From positions 21,135 to 85,134 of the forward strand of contig NZ_QLSX01000013.1 in the NCBI RefSeq assembly GCF_003268885.1: a stretch of DNA of 64,000 bases, given 5' to 3'. Below, piece by piece: positions 1 to 8,106 of the stretch; position 1 is the first letter of the stretch; the number at the start of each line of letters is the position of its first letter. The DNA comes from Onishia taeanensis (GTDB taxonomy: Bacteria > Pseudomonadota > Gammaproteobacteria > Pseudomonadales > Halomonadaceae). Both the position numbers and the translations under genes were made by a program. Below the pieces are notes generated by a model, which was not told the DNA's origin, made no database searches, and worked only from the letters and a program-made list of their open reading frames with translations.

Positions 1-13
1 GGCAGAAACATGA

Positions 14-38
14 ATGGGCCCCCTGCGCGAGGGCCCAT
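14..38 (-). terminator. Hairpin downstream of TRAP dctM
   Basis: An 8-bp perfect inverted repeat, ATGGGCCC / GGGCCCAT, with a 9-nt loop lies 22 bp beyond the stop codon of the minus-strand permease gene. No clear U-tract follows, so termination by this hairpin is an inference from position and stem strength. Confidence 0.5.
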
Positions 39-59
39 GGCCTGAATGACGGCGTTAAA

Positions 60-1367
60 TCACACGAAGTCAGGCGCGACCAGGCGCGGAATGGCCAGCA
101 CCAGGTCAGGATAAACGATCAACAGCACGATGACGGCCAGCATCACCGTCAGGTAGAGCATCGTGGTGGCCAGTGCTTTCAGCAACGGAATGCCACCGAT
201 CTTGGCCGAGATCATCAGGCACAGGCCATAGGGCGGGGTGATCAATCCCAGGCCTAGCGCCATGACGCCGATGACCCCGAATTGTACGGGATGTACTCCG
301 GCCTGCATGGCCAGTGGCTGAAAGATGGGCGCCATGATCGCCATGGCCGGCAGCGAGTCCATGAAGGTGCCGATCACCAGCATTACCCCCGTCATGATCA
401 GCAGCAGCACGACCGGGTCGCTGATGCTAACGCCGGCCATCAGCTTGGGGGGGATTTGGTAGAAGCTGATCAGATAGCCGAAGATCGCCGCACCGACCAG
501 GCTGAACAAGGACAGCGAGCATAGCCGCACGGTATCGGTAGAGGCGTTGAGCACCTGTCGCACGCTGAGCTCACGATAGACCACGAAGCCCAGCGCCAAG
601 GCATATAGCACGGCGATGACGGCGGCTTCGGTAGGTGTGACCAGCCCAAGCGTGATGCCGCCGATGATCACTACCGGAATACCCGCCGCCAGCAGGCCAT
701 CCTTGCCGGAGCTCATTAGCTCGGACAGTGAGGCACGCTTTCTCACCGGTACCTGGTAACGGCGCACATAGCCCATGTTGAGCGCCAACTGGGTGACGCC
801 GATCATCACGCCGGGCAGGATGCCACCAAGAAACAGCCCGGCGATCGAGGTGTTGGTCAGCGCGCCCCAGACGATCATGTTGATCGACGGCGGGATGATG
901 ATGCCCATCACGGACGAGGCGGCGGTGACCGCGACGGCGAAGTTGACCGGATACCCTTCGCGCTTCATGGCCGGAATCAGCACAGTGCCGACACCGGCGC
1001 TATCGGCAGTGGATGAGCCGGAAACGCCGGCAAACAGCATGCTGACGAGGACGTTGACGTGGGCAAGGGCACCCTTCAGGTGACCCACCAGACGCATGCA
1101 GAGGGTGATCAGGCGATCGGTGATGCGAGCCGCATTCATCAGGTTGCCGGCCAGCAGGAACAGCGGCACGGCCAGCAGCACGAAGGAGTCCATGCCGTTG
1201 TACATGCGCTGGAACATCACCCAGTAGGTTAGCCGCGGGTCGAGGGTGATGACGCCGACAGCAGTCAGCACCAGGGCCATGGCGATCGGCACACCGGCGA
1301 TGATCAAGACGCCGAGCAGCCCGAACAGCAGCCACGGCAGCACGAAGATCCAGTCCATGGGGATCAT
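60..1367 (-). CDS. dctM: TRAP transporter large permease (DctM family)
   Basis: 435 aa and almost wholly hydrophobic, consistent with the 12-TM large permease of a tripartite ATP-independent periplasmic transporter. It should couple ion (usually Na+) entry to uptake of the solute delivered by the binding protein. Family-typical segments are visible, including an N-terminal PIAMAL region, LAVPLFLLAGNLMN near residue 66 and GLITPPYGLCLMI near residue 376. The ATG at 1367 has AGGAG 7 nt upstream and overlaps the dctQ stop by 4 bp, so the two membrane subunits are translationally coupled. The substrate cannot be read from the permease; neighbours suggest a sugar acid. Last gene of the operon. Confidence 0.93.
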   Translation of the reverse strand: MIPMDWIFVLPWLLFGLLGVLIIAGVPIAMALVLTAVGVITLDPRLTYWVMFQRMYNGMDSFVLLAVPLFLLAGNLMNAARITDRLITLCMRLVGHLKGALAHVNVLVSMLFAGVSGSSTADSAGVGTVLIPAMKREGYPVNFAVAVTAASSVMGIIIPPSINMIVWGALTNTSIAGLFLGGILPGVMIGVTQLALNMGYVRRYQVPVRKRASLSELMSSGKDGLLAAGIPVVIIGGITLGLVTPTEAAVIAVLYALALGFVVYRELSVRQVLNASTDTVRLCSLSLFSLVGAAIFGYLISFYQIPPKLMAGVSISDPVVLLLIMTGVMLVIGTFMDSLPAMAIMAPIFQPLAMQAGVHPVQFGVIGVMALGLGLITPPYGLCLMISAKIGGIPLLKALATTMLYLTVMLAVIVLLIVYPDLVLAIPRLVAPDFV

Positions 1368-1975
1368 GAAGCGCTCCTGTCAGGGTCGTTAAGGGCGGGG
1401 GCAAGCTCACCGAGCTCGGCGCCATGCGGATCAGCGGACTCGGAGATCGAGTCGATTTCGCTTGGCGTATTGAGGGCCGCCTCCATGCTCTCCATGCCTT
1501 CATGCAGGGCATGCAGCAGCCGCTGGGCGCTGAACAGTGAGATGAAGATGCCGCTGATAAGGAAGGCCGAATAAACATAGACCATTGATAGGCCAGAGGC
1601 GGTGGCGTGGCGTCTGAGGCCGGACAGCGCGAAATCCTTGCCGTAGACGATGAAAATGATCCCTACCGCCAGGCAGGCCAGATCCCGGATCCAGCGGGTG
1701 ATCAGATCGGCCCGTGAACCACGAGGGAAGGCCTCCAGCACAAAGTGATCCGCGTGCAGCACGCCCACCGCAGTGCCCAGCATGATCATCCACTGGAAGG
1801 CAAAGCGGCTGAATTCTTCGGTCCAGTAAAGCCGTGGCAATAGCGGCAGGTTGCGGCTGACAATCTGGTAGATAATCAGCGCAATGAAACCGGTCAGCAG
1901 AGCCAGCAGAATCAGGTGTAGACCGCGCTCCAGGAGTCGGTTGAGGCGAGACAGGCCGTGAATCAGTGTCGGCAT
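1364..1975 (-). CDS. dctQ: TRAP transporter small permease (DctQ family)
   Basis: 203 aa with four hydrophobic segments in the first 150 residues, the topology of the TRAP small permease that forms the membrane complex with DctM. The motif YWTEEFSRFAFQWMIMLG near residues 50-67 is typical of DctQ. The C-terminal 45 residues are hydrophilic and acidic, longer than in many homologues, and probably cytoplasmic. It lies between dctP and dctM. The ATG at 1975 is preceded by GAGGAC. A GC-rich hairpin sits between this gene and the upstream dctP. Confidence 0.9.
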   Translation of the reverse strand: MPTLIHGLSRLNRLLERGLHLILLALLTGFIALIIYQIVSRNLPLLPRLYWTEEFSRFAFQWMIMLGTAVGVLHADHFVLEAFPRGSRADLITRWIRDLACLAVGIIFIVYGKDFALSGLRRHATASGLSMVYVYSAFLISGIFISLFSAQRLLHALHEGMESMEAALNTPSEIDSISESADPHGAELGELAPALNDPDRSAS

Positions 1976-2005
1976 GACGCTGTCCTCGGTTGGAAAGTGA
2001 GGAAG

Positions 2006-2028
2006 GTGCCGGGGCTTGGCCCCGGCAC
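2006..2028 (-). other. Intercistronic hairpin between dctP and dctQ
   Basis: A perfect 10-bp stem (GTGCCGGGGC / GCCCCGGCAC) with a TTG loop starts 5 bp after the dctP stop codon and ends about 30 bp before dctQ. There is no U-tract. Such hairpins after binding-protein genes commonly stabilise the upstream message or partly terminate transcription, raising binding protein over permease. The same arrangement recurs in the second TRAP operon at 44303-44334. Confidence 0.6.
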
Positions 2029-2033
2029 AGGCG

Positions 2034-3044
2034 TTAACCGGCGTTAATGATCTTCTGGTGGAGCTCGGTCAGCCCCATGTCTTCTATCACCTTGGTGAGC
2101 GGCGCCTTGACGATTTCCTGCATGCGCTCGCGATCAAGCTCGTGGAGCGTCGCACCCTCTTCAACTAGCTGGTCCAGAGCCTCGGCGTCCTGCTCGAGCT
2201 GTACCCCACGGGCGTAGGTGGCGGATTCCTGCGCGGCCTTCATGACGGCCTGTTGTGCATCGGCGTCGAGGCGGTCCCAGGTCATTTCCGACATGGTCAG
2301 CAGGCGCACGGTGATATCGTGCTGCGAGAGCCCGATATGGGGCGCCACCTCATGAAAGCGCATGCGCTGGATCCATTCGGCTTCATTGAGCAGGCCGTCG
2401 ATGGCGCCCAACTGAAGGCCGGTGTAGATCTCTTTCCAGGCCATCACGGTGGGCTCGGCGCCCAAGGCCGACCAGGCGGTGATCAGGGGCTTGGTGGGGT
2501 TGGTGCGCAGCTTCATGCCTTCCAGGTCATCGAGGCTCTCGAGCGGCCGAGTGCTGACGATCTGGCGTTTGCCGCCGCCGAAGAAGGCGAGCACCTTGAC
2601 GCCAGTTTCGTCCTCGATCTTGTCGGCGATCTCGCGACCCACCGGGCCGTCGAGTACCGCCCGCCAGTGGTCGACGTCGCGATACATGAAGGGAATCGAG
2701 AAGACATTGGCGGTGGGCGAAAAGTCGGTAATCAACCCTGGGTTGATGATCGACATGTCCAGCGCCCCCGCCATCTGCTGTTCGAACATCTCGGTTTCAT
2801 GGCCGAGCACGGAGTTGCCGAGGATCTGCACGCCGATCTCGCCATTGCTGTTCTCGCCGACTAGTTCCTGGAATTTCTCGGCCCCCAACTGATAGGCGGT
2901 GTCGTCGGTGCCGCCGTGTCCAAAGCGGAGGTCGAATGCCTGAGCGGCGCCCGCCATGGCCATTGCCGCTGCGAGCAAACCGCCGGTGAACAGGCCGCGC
3001 TTCATGGAGTGCTTTGTTTTTGGATCGATCCAGTTCCGGGTCAT
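2034..3044 (-). CDS. dctP: TRAP transporter substrate-binding protein (DctP family)
   Basis: 336 aa periplasmic solute receptor of the TRAP system. A signal peptide is visible at residues 14-37 (KRGLFTGG, a hydrophobic core, then AAQAF), followed by FDLRFGHGGTDDTAYQLGAEKF, the usual start of the DctP fold. The family arginine region is present as GMKLRTNPTKPLITAWSALGAEPTVMAW. The ATG at 3044 has GAGGT 7 nt upstream; a second ATG at 3005 would give a more normal signal peptide but has no visible ribosome site. With the 3044 start, codons 5-8 overlap a LacI-type palindrome. First gene of dctPQM. Ligand unknown; a hexuronate, gluconate-type acid or ketogluconate is plausible from context. Confidence 0.92.
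   Translation of the reverse strand: MTRNWIDPKTKHSMKRGLFTGGLLAAAMAMAGAAQAFDLRFGHGGTDDTAYQLGAEKFQELVGENSNGEIGVQILGNSVLGHETEMFEQQMAGALDMSIINPGLITDFSPTANVFSIPFMYRDVDHWRAVLDGPVGREIADKIEDETGVKVLAFFGGGKRQIVSTRPLESLDDLEGMKLRTNPTKPLITAWSALGAEPTVMAWKEIYTGLQLGAIDGLLNEAEWIQRMRFHEVAPHIGLSQHDITVRLLTMSEMTWDRLDADAQQAVMKAAQESATYARGVQLEQDAEALDQLVEEGATLHELDRERMQEIVKAPLTKVIEDMGLTELHQKIINAG
3019..3032. promoter_or_regulatory. Candidate operator for the adjacent LacI regulator
   Basis: TTTGGATCGATCCA contains the perfect palindrome TGGATCGATCCA (3021-3032). It matches the site at 4273-4288 in front of the lacI-family gene. It overlaps the first codons of dctP if translation begins at 3044, or lies in the leader if it begins at 3005. 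Confidence 0.6.
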
Positions 3045-3144
3045 ATTGCTACCTCGCTGAGAGTTCGTTGTTGTCGTTGCTGGTCGTGGTTATGTCGTGG
3101 TTAGACGCCGCCGGCAGTGATCGCAACCAGCGGTTGGGGGCTGC

Positions 3145-4233
3145 TCAGGCGATCGAGTCAGACGTGGTTGGCGATGCGGAAATCGTTGCCTGGGATGCGT
3201 TGCCGCAGGATTCGCGGACCTGAAGCCGCGGGGCCAACACGACCTGCTCGCGGGCCCCGTCGGGATCGGCGATGCGACGCAGCGCGAGGCGTGCGGCTTC
3301 TTCGCCGATGGCATAGGGATGGGTGGCGACACTGGTCAAGGCCGGGTCGCTGAGCGCGGCCTCCTCGACGTCATCGGTGCCGATTACCGCGCAGTCAACG
3401 CCGGGGGTCAGGCCCATTCGCTTGAGGCCGAGCATGGCACCGAAAGCCATCAAATCGTTGTGGCAGATCACCGCCGTGGGGCGGGGTGTTTCCTGCATCA
3501 GCGTTTCGATTAGCTCGAGGCCTGCACGACGCGTCACCTGTCCGCGCATTAGGCGCTGATAGGCGAGGTTGTGATGGGAGAGGGCCTCTGAATAGCCCTG
3601 CCAGCGCTCCTGGGTCGCCGAGTGTTGGGCATGGCCGCCGAGAAAGGCGATGCGGCGATGCCCCAGGCCGACCAGGTGGTCGACGGCCTGGTGTACGCCG
3701 CGGGCGAAGTCACTGCTGGTATAGTCGAAGGGCGGCTCGCCGATATGGCGCAGAACCTGCACACAAGGCAGCGACCAGTTGGCCAGGGTATCGATCAGCG
3801 AAGGAGGAGTGCCTTCGGCCGGACACAGCAGGATGCCGTCGACGCGATGCTCGCGCATGCGCTCAAGGAAGCGCTGCTGGCGTTCCGGGGAGTCCTCACT
3901 GTTGGCCAGGAAAGAGACGTAGCCCTCGCGATTCAGGGCCGCATCGATGCCTGCCACCATGGCGCCGAAGAAGGGGTTGGCGATGTCGTAGACCACCACG
4001 CCGAGCGTTGCAGTACGGCTGCCGCGCAGCGCGGCGGCACCGCGATTGTAGACATACCCCAGTTCCTTGATGGCGGCTTGAACCTTGAGGCGGGTGCGAT
4101 CGGCGACCAGTGGGCTTTCGCGTAGCACCAGCGACACCGTCGAGCGCGACACCCCGGCATGTGCGGCGATATCTTGCAGCGTGACGCTGCTGGAATCGCG
4201 GCGGCTCGAGGGGTGGACGGTGTCTTGAACCAT
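3145..4233 (-). CDS. LacI-family transcriptional regulator of the TRAP locus
   Basis: The N-terminal HTH reads VTLQDIAAHAGVSRSTVSLVLRESPLV, the classic LacI/GalR signature, followed by the hinge region (AAALRGSRTATLGVVVYDI) and a periplasmic-binding-like sensor domain. About 362 aa from the ATG at 4233, which has GGAG 6 nt upstream; an ATG at 4245 and a TTG at 4287 are open in frame but have poorer ribosome sites. The gene sits directly upstream of dctPQM on the same strand, 100 bp away. Matching palindromes precede both, so it probably represses itself and the transporter until its ligand, likely the transported sugar acid or a metabolite of it, is present. Confidence 0.9.
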   Translation of the reverse strand: MVQDTVHPSSRRDSSSVTLQDIAAHAGVSRSTVSLVLRESPLVADRTRLKVQAAIKELGYVYNRGAAALRGSRTATLGVVVYDIANPFFGAMVAGIDAALNREGYVSFLANSEDSPERQQRFLERMREHRVDGILLCPAEGTPPSLIDTLANWSLPCVQVLRHIGEPPFDYTSSDFARGVHQAVDHLVGLGHRRIAFLGGHAQHSATQERWQGYSEALSHHNLAYQRLMRGQVTRRAGLELIETLMQETPRPTAVICHNDLMAFGAMLGLKRMGLTPGVDCAVIGTDDVEEAALSDPALTSVATHPYAIGEEAARLALRRIADPDGAREQVVLAPRLQVRESCGNASQATISASPTTSDSIA

Positions 4234-4272
4234 GCGGTGCTCCATCGGGGCTGAGATAGGTTGAATATGTTT

Positions 4273-4288
4273 TTTGGATTGATCCAAA
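4273..4288. promoter_or_regulatory. Candidate autoregulatory LacI operator
   Basis: TTTGGATTGATCCAAA is a 16-bp palindrome with a single central mismatch, 40 bp upstream of the chosen lacI start. It shares TTTGGATYGATCCA with the site at 3019-3032. The agreement of two copies, one at each transcription unit, is the support. Confidence 0.65.
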
Positions 4289-4428
4289 TCTAGAAGAGCC
4301 GCAGCCGATCACCAATTAACCTTTAGTCGTGGCAGATGCCATCGCGGTGACGGCTAGGGGCGTGGTGGCAGGCGACATCAGTGGCCGAGGGGGTAGCGGG
4401 AAGGCGCGCTGCGGCGCTGGCAGTTGGC

Positions 4429-4986
4429 TCAGCCACCGGTGGAGGCAGGGGCGTCGCCAGTGTAAAAGTCGCGCTGGCCCTCGGTGTTCATGTCGCGCCC
4501 GAAGCGCACGACACGATTGCGCCCGCCCCGCTTGGCGGCGTAGACGGCGAGGTCGGCATTGTGGATCAGCACATCGATGTCGTGTGGCTTGCCGTTCAGC
4601 GGGTTGTTGCTGGCCACCCCGACGCTGATGGTCAATTCGAGCTCGAGTACACCGGTTTCCGGCACATGCAGTGGCGTATTGGCGACCGTTCGGCGCAGGC
4701 GCTGGGCGACCTCTTTGGCCAGATCAAGCTCGGTTGAGGGAAGCAGCACCATGAACTCTTCGCCACCGTAGCGGGCGACCAGATCATCGCTGCGGGCGCA
4801 TTGGCGCATTATCTCGGCCAGGTGGTCGATGGCGATATCGCCGATGCGATGCCCGTATGTGTCGTTGATGGCCTTGAAGCGGTCGATATCGATGAACAGC
4901 AGGCTCGCCGTCTGGCTACGATGGCGGGAGGCCGCCAGCAAATTCGTGCCCTCGGCGCGGGTTGTCGGTGACGGCTGAGTGAGCCG
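4429..4986 (-). pseudogene. GGDEF (diguanylate cyclase) domain remnant, 5' truncated
   Basis: The frame encodes most of a GGDEF domain: SLLFIDIDRFKAINDTYGHRIGD, then RYGGEEFMVLLP with an intact GGEEF active site, then ELTISVGVAS and NADLAVYAAKRGGRNRVV. A stop codon at 4987-4989 lies just before where the conserved DPLTGLPNR segment would begin, and no sensory or linker region precedes it. Only TTG codons offer starts, such as the one at 4941. Intact cyclases normally keep the N-terminal helix and an input domain. It probably represents the 3' end of a deleted gene stranded between two sugar-acid transcription units. A short expressed GGDEF protein cannot be excluded. Confidence 0.65.
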
Positions 4987-5037
4987 TTAACTCGGGCCGT
5001 TCGCCGAGATATGCCACGGCGAGCGGCTCGGGGGCAA

Positions 5038-6024
5038 TCAGTCGCTGAGTGTTGCCCAGGCTTCGGTGTTAACCGGGCTGATTGGGCGCTGGCCGCCCAG
5101 CGCCAGGGTGATGTTATCCGCGGCCCGCTGGGCCATGGCGGTGCGGGTTTCCACCGTCGCTGAACCGATATGTGGCAGCGCCACCACGTTGGCCATTTGC
5201 GGTAGCGGTGAGTCCTTGGGCAAGGGTTCCTGCTCGAAGACATCGAGGCCAGCGGCGCGAAACTCTCCCTGCTCGAGCGCTGCGATCAGGGCGGCTTCGT
5301 CGACGACCTTGCCGCGTGAGATGTTGATGAATATCGCCGAATGGCGCATCAGCGCGAACTCTCGGGCACCGATCAGACGCTCGGTCTGGGCGCTGAGAGG
5401 CACCGTGACGCAGACGAAGTCGGCCACTTTGAGCAGCTCGTCGAGCTCGCAGCGTCGCGCGCCCAATTCATCCTCCAGAGCCGGCTTGGGCGAGGCGTTG
5501 GAATACAGAACAGGCATGCCGAAGCCGAGTGCGCCGCGTCGAGCGATGGCGGCGCCAATGCGTCCGAGGCCGACCATGCCCAGCGTCTTGCCGTGAACGT
5601 CAGAGCCGAACTGCGCCTCGTCGATGCTTGACTGCCAGTCGCCGCGCTTGACGAAGTCGGCGAGTTCCACGGCACGCCGGGCGGTGGCCATGATCAGCAA
5701 GAAGCCGGTATCGGCGGTGGTTTCCGTCAGCACGTCCGGCGTGTTGCACAGCAGGATGCCGCGCCGGGTAAGCTCATCCACCGGGTAGTTGTCATAACCC
5801 ACCGAGATGCTGGCGATGGCCTCAAGATGCGGTGCCTTGTCGAGCAGCTCAGGGGTGATCTTGAGGCTGGCGCCGACCAGCCCGTGCGCCTGCGCCAAGG
5901 CCGCGAGGAAGGCCGGGTCGTCGGCGGATTCCAGTGTGTCGAAATAATCGACGTGGAAGTCGCTGCGCAGCTGGTCAAGCTGGTCGTCGTTAAGGCGGCG
6001 AAACGCCACGATGCGCTTTTTCAT
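5038..6024 (-). CDS. kguD: D-2-hydroxyacid dehydrogenase (KguD/GhrB-like 2-ketogluconate reductase)
   Basis: 328 aa, typical of the GhrB / 2-ketogluconate reductase subgroup. The Rossmann motif GMVGLGRIGAAIARR is clear, as are the catalytic Arg region NISRGKVVDE, the Glu region DVFEQEPLP and the His motif LPHIGSAT. The ATG at 6024 has AAGGAG 6 nt upstream; an ATG at 6042 is less likely. In the Pseudomonas kgu pathway, KguD reduces 2-keto-6-phosphogluconate to 6-phosphogluconate. The preceding kinase and epimerase genes and the PtxS-like regulator support that role. Glyoxylate/hydroxypyruvate reductase activity is the main alternative. Confidence 0.82.
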   Translation of the reverse strand: MKKRIVAFRRLNDDQLDQLRSDFHVDYFDTLESADDPAFLAALAQAHGLVGASLKITPELLDKAPHLEAIASISVGYDNYPVDELTRRGILLCNTPDVLTETTADTGFLLIMATARRAVELADFVKRGDWQSSIDEAQFGSDVHGKTLGMVGLGRIGAAIARRGALGFGMPVLYSNASPKPALEDELGARRCELDELLKVADFVCVTVPLSAQTERLIGAREFALMRHSAIFINISRGKVVDEAALIAALEQGEFRAAGLDVFEQEPLPKDSPLPQMANVVALPHIGSATVETRTAMAQRAADNITLALGGQRPISPVNTEAWATLSD

Positions 6025-6078
6025 CTCAATCTCCTTGTGCAAAGGCTGCGGTTTCCCAGGCGTCCGTTCACGTTCGTC

Positions 6079-6145
6079 GGTTCACTGGTTTTGGATCACT
6101 GGCTTCAGTTCACTGGTTTCAATTCAATGGCGTCATTTCACCGGT
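6079..6145 (-). repeat. Degenerate 13-15 bp tandem repeats after the kinase gene
   Basis: On the minus strand about five imperfect copies of ACCAGTGAACTGA run from the last codons of the kinase gene (ACCGGTGA, including its stop TGA) into the spacer before kguD. Each copy carries at least one TGA. Confidence 0.65.
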
Positions 6146-7127
6146 CTGTGGGCGTGTCGATGAGGGCTTCGAGCTGCTCCAGGCGGGCGCGATGGGGCAG
6201 ACCCTCCATGTCGCCTCTGACCTGAACCGCCTCGGCGCCGATCAGATTGCCACGATGCAGGGCCTCGCGCGGTGAGCGGCCGTCGAGCAGGGCGCTGATC
6301 ACACCCACCGCGAAACCGTCTCCGGCGCCGACGGTGTCGACCACCTCAGCGGCGGGGAGGCCGGGCACCATGAGACTTTGTTCCCGGCCGCCAATCACGC
6401 CGCGATAGTAGCTGCCCTCAGGGCCTAGCTTGATGATGACCGCCTTGGCGCCGCGTTCAAGATAGAAGTCAGCGATGTCTTGATGGGACGAGAGCCCCGT
6501 CAGGCGCTGCCCCTCGGCCAGTCCCGGCAGCACCCAGTCTGACTTGGCGGCCATGGCATTGAGGGTAGTCGCCATCTCGGCATCGCTGTCCCACAGGCTG
6601 GGTCGCAGGTTGGGGTCGAATGAGATGCTGGCGCCAGCCTCTCGTGCCTTGTCGAGCATGTGCCAAGAGAGCTCTCTGCAGCCAGGTGACAAGGCCGGTG
6701 GAATGCCGGTGGCATGCAGGTGGCGCAGGGCGCCGAAGTCCACCGCTGCCGCATCGTCCGGCGAAAGGTGACTGGCGGCGCTGCCGCGACGAAAGTACTC
6801 GACGTGCGGGTCGGCGCCATCAGCGGCGCGCTCCTTGAACACGAGCCCGGTCGGATGTTCCGGGTCATTGATCAGGTATCGGCAGTCGAGGCCTTCGGCT
6901 TCCAGGGTTCGACGGATATAGCGACCGAAACCGTCATTGCCGACACGGCTCAGCCAGCCGACGCGCCGACCCAGGCGTGCCAGGCCGATGGCCACGTTGG
7001 TGTCGGCCCCGGCGATGCGGCGCTGAAAATGCTCGACGTCGGACAGCTCTCCCTGATGTTCGGCAACGAACATTGTCATGGCCTCACCGAAGGCCAATAC
7101 CTCTGGTGGCGTGTCGGGTGATCGCAT
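6138..7127 (-). CDS. kguK: PfkB-family sugar kinase (KguK/KdgK-like)
   Basis: 329 aa ribokinase-fold kinase. It has the N-terminal VLAFGEAMTMF strand and FQRRIAGADTNVAIGLARLG, the substrate-binding GG-like region, and the C-terminal signature DTVGAGDGFAVGVISALLDG, whose GAGD holds the catalytic Asp near residue 270. Such kinases phosphorylate 2-keto-3-deoxygluconate or 2-ketogluconate. The ATG at 7127 has AAAGGAG 6 nt upstream, so longer in-frame starts are rejected. It lies 35 bp after the epimerase gene and is probably cotranscribed with it. The ptxS/kguE/kguD context favours 2-ketogluconokinase, but KDG kinase cannot be ruled out. Confidence 0.82.
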   Translation of the reverse strand: MRSPDTPPEVLAFGEAMTMFVAEHQGELSDVEHFQRRIAGADTNVAIGLARLGRRVGWLSRVGNDGFGRYIRRTLEAEGLDCRYLINDPEHPTGLVFKERAADGADPHVEYFRRGSAASHLSPDDAAAVDFGALRHLHATGIPPALSPGCRELSWHMLDKAREAGASISFDPNLRPSLWDSDAEMATTLNAMAAKSDWVLPGLAEGQRLTGLSSHQDIADFYLERGAKAVIIKLGPEGSYYRGVIGGREQSLMVPGLPAAEVVDTVGAGDGFAVGVISALLDGRSPREALHRGNLIGAEAVQVRGDMEGLPHRARLEQLEALIDTPTDR

Positions 7128-7161
7128 GAAGGCTCCTTTTGTTGTCAGTTGTAGGTGGTTA

Positions 7162-8043
7162 TCAGTCGTTGATGACTGGCGGTGTGCCCGGGTCCTGAAC
7201 GCAGGCATGTAGCTCTCGCAACCGGTTGAGCTGTCCGCGGGTAAAGTCCTGGAGCTGTGGCGACTGCAAGGGATATTCGATGGCCCGAGTCACGCCCTGA
7301 GGAAAGTGCGCCATCAGTCCCTGCCAGCCTTTGAGCTCTTCAGTGTCGGGCACGCTGGCGTGGGGGCGTCCCTGGCTGAATACCACGCCCTTGCAGTGTA
7401 GGTAGCGCACATAGGGCCCCAGGCGCTCGGCAGCGGCCAACGGATCGGCGCCTACCCAGTGCCAGTTGCCGATGTCGAAGGTCATGAAGAGCGGACAGCC
7501 GGCGGCGTCTGCGTCGGCAAGGCTCGCCGCAAGTGGTGCGACGGTGCCGCCGTCCTGAGTCTGATCATTCTCGACCAGCAGCAGCGGCATATCGGGGGGC
7601 GTCAGCCGTTCGTTCAGGCGTTGCCAGGCGTTGGCGCGAGATGAGGGCGAGGCATCAGGCGGGTACTGACCCAGTGAGAATTTCACCGCGACCGCGCCCA
7701 GACGCCGGCTTTCTTCCAAGCGGGTCATGAGTCCTGATGCAAGGCTGTCGCCGCTCCAGAGTGCGTCTGCAGCAGAGTAGACCAGGCTCAGTGACTGCTC
7801 TGCGCAGGCCTCACCCAGCGCTTCGAAGTCGTCGAAGCCCTCGGGTAGCAGCTCGCGGCGAATCTCTACTCCATCGGCGCCGGCTTCTTTCAACCGGGGC
7901 AAAATAGCCGCCTGGCCGTGCTTGGCGATCAGCGTGTGGCCGAATGCCGAGCTGGCGACCAGCACTGAAGGTGGGCCTGAAGCGCTGATGGAGTGCGATG
8001 GGAACGTTACCATCGTGGTGCGTGAATCCTGATGAGTGGCCAT
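7162..8043 (-). CDS. kguE: Sugar phosphate isomerase/epimerase TIM barrel (KguE-like)
   Basis: 293 aa protein of the xylose-isomerase-like / AP-endonuclease-2 TIM-barrel family. Features include LKEAGADGVEIRRELLPEG, LLVENDQTQDGG (a metal-ligand-type Glu) and FMTFDIGNWHWVGADPL followed by YLHCKGV, where conserved barrel strands supply metal-binding His, Asp and Glu. AGGAG lies 6 nt before the ATG at 8043; the adjacent ATG at 8046 is a poorer fit. In Pseudomonas, kguE heads the kguEKTD operon and its exact reaction is poorly defined. Codons 11-16 contain a LacI-type palindrome matching one upstream of the regulator gene. Confidence 0.78.
   Translation of the reverse strand: MATHQDSRTTMVTFPSHSISASGPPSVLVASSAFGHTLIAKHGQAAILPRLKEAGADGVEIRRELLPEGFDDFEALGEACAEQSLSLVYSAADALWSGDSLASGLMTRLEESRRLGAVAVKFSLGQYPPDASPSSRANAWQRLNERLTPPDMPLLLVENDQTQDGGTVAPLAASLADADAAGCPLFMTFDIGNWHWVGADPLAAAERLGPYVRYLHCKGVVFSQGRPHASVPDTEELKGWQGLMAHFPQGVTRAIEYPLQSPQLQDFTRGQLNRLRELHACVQDPGTPPVIND
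7998..8013. promoter_or_regulatory. Candidate PtxS/GntR-type operator at the start of kguE
   Basis: ATGGGAACGTTACCAT lies within a 20-bp near-perfect palindrome (7996-8015, CGATGG.AACGTT.CCATCG) centred on AACGTT. It matches the reverse complement of the site at 9170-9185 in 14 of 16 positions. It falls inside the first codons of kguE. Confidence 0.6.
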
Positions 8044-8062
8044 CATGGTCTCCTGGGGCGCA

Positions 8063-8106
8063 AAGCGTTGGTCTAGCGAGGCTTAAGCGTTGGTTTAGTG
8101 AAGTTT
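8063..8106 (-). repeat. Two 22-bp imperfect tandem repeats at the ptxS stop codon
   Basis: Two adjacent 22-bp units (8063-8084 and 8085-8106) agree at 18 of 22 positions. On the minus strand the array starts with the last codon and stop of the regulator gene (CGCTTAA), is repeated as CGCTTAA, and ends with CGCTTTG. Confidence 0.75.
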
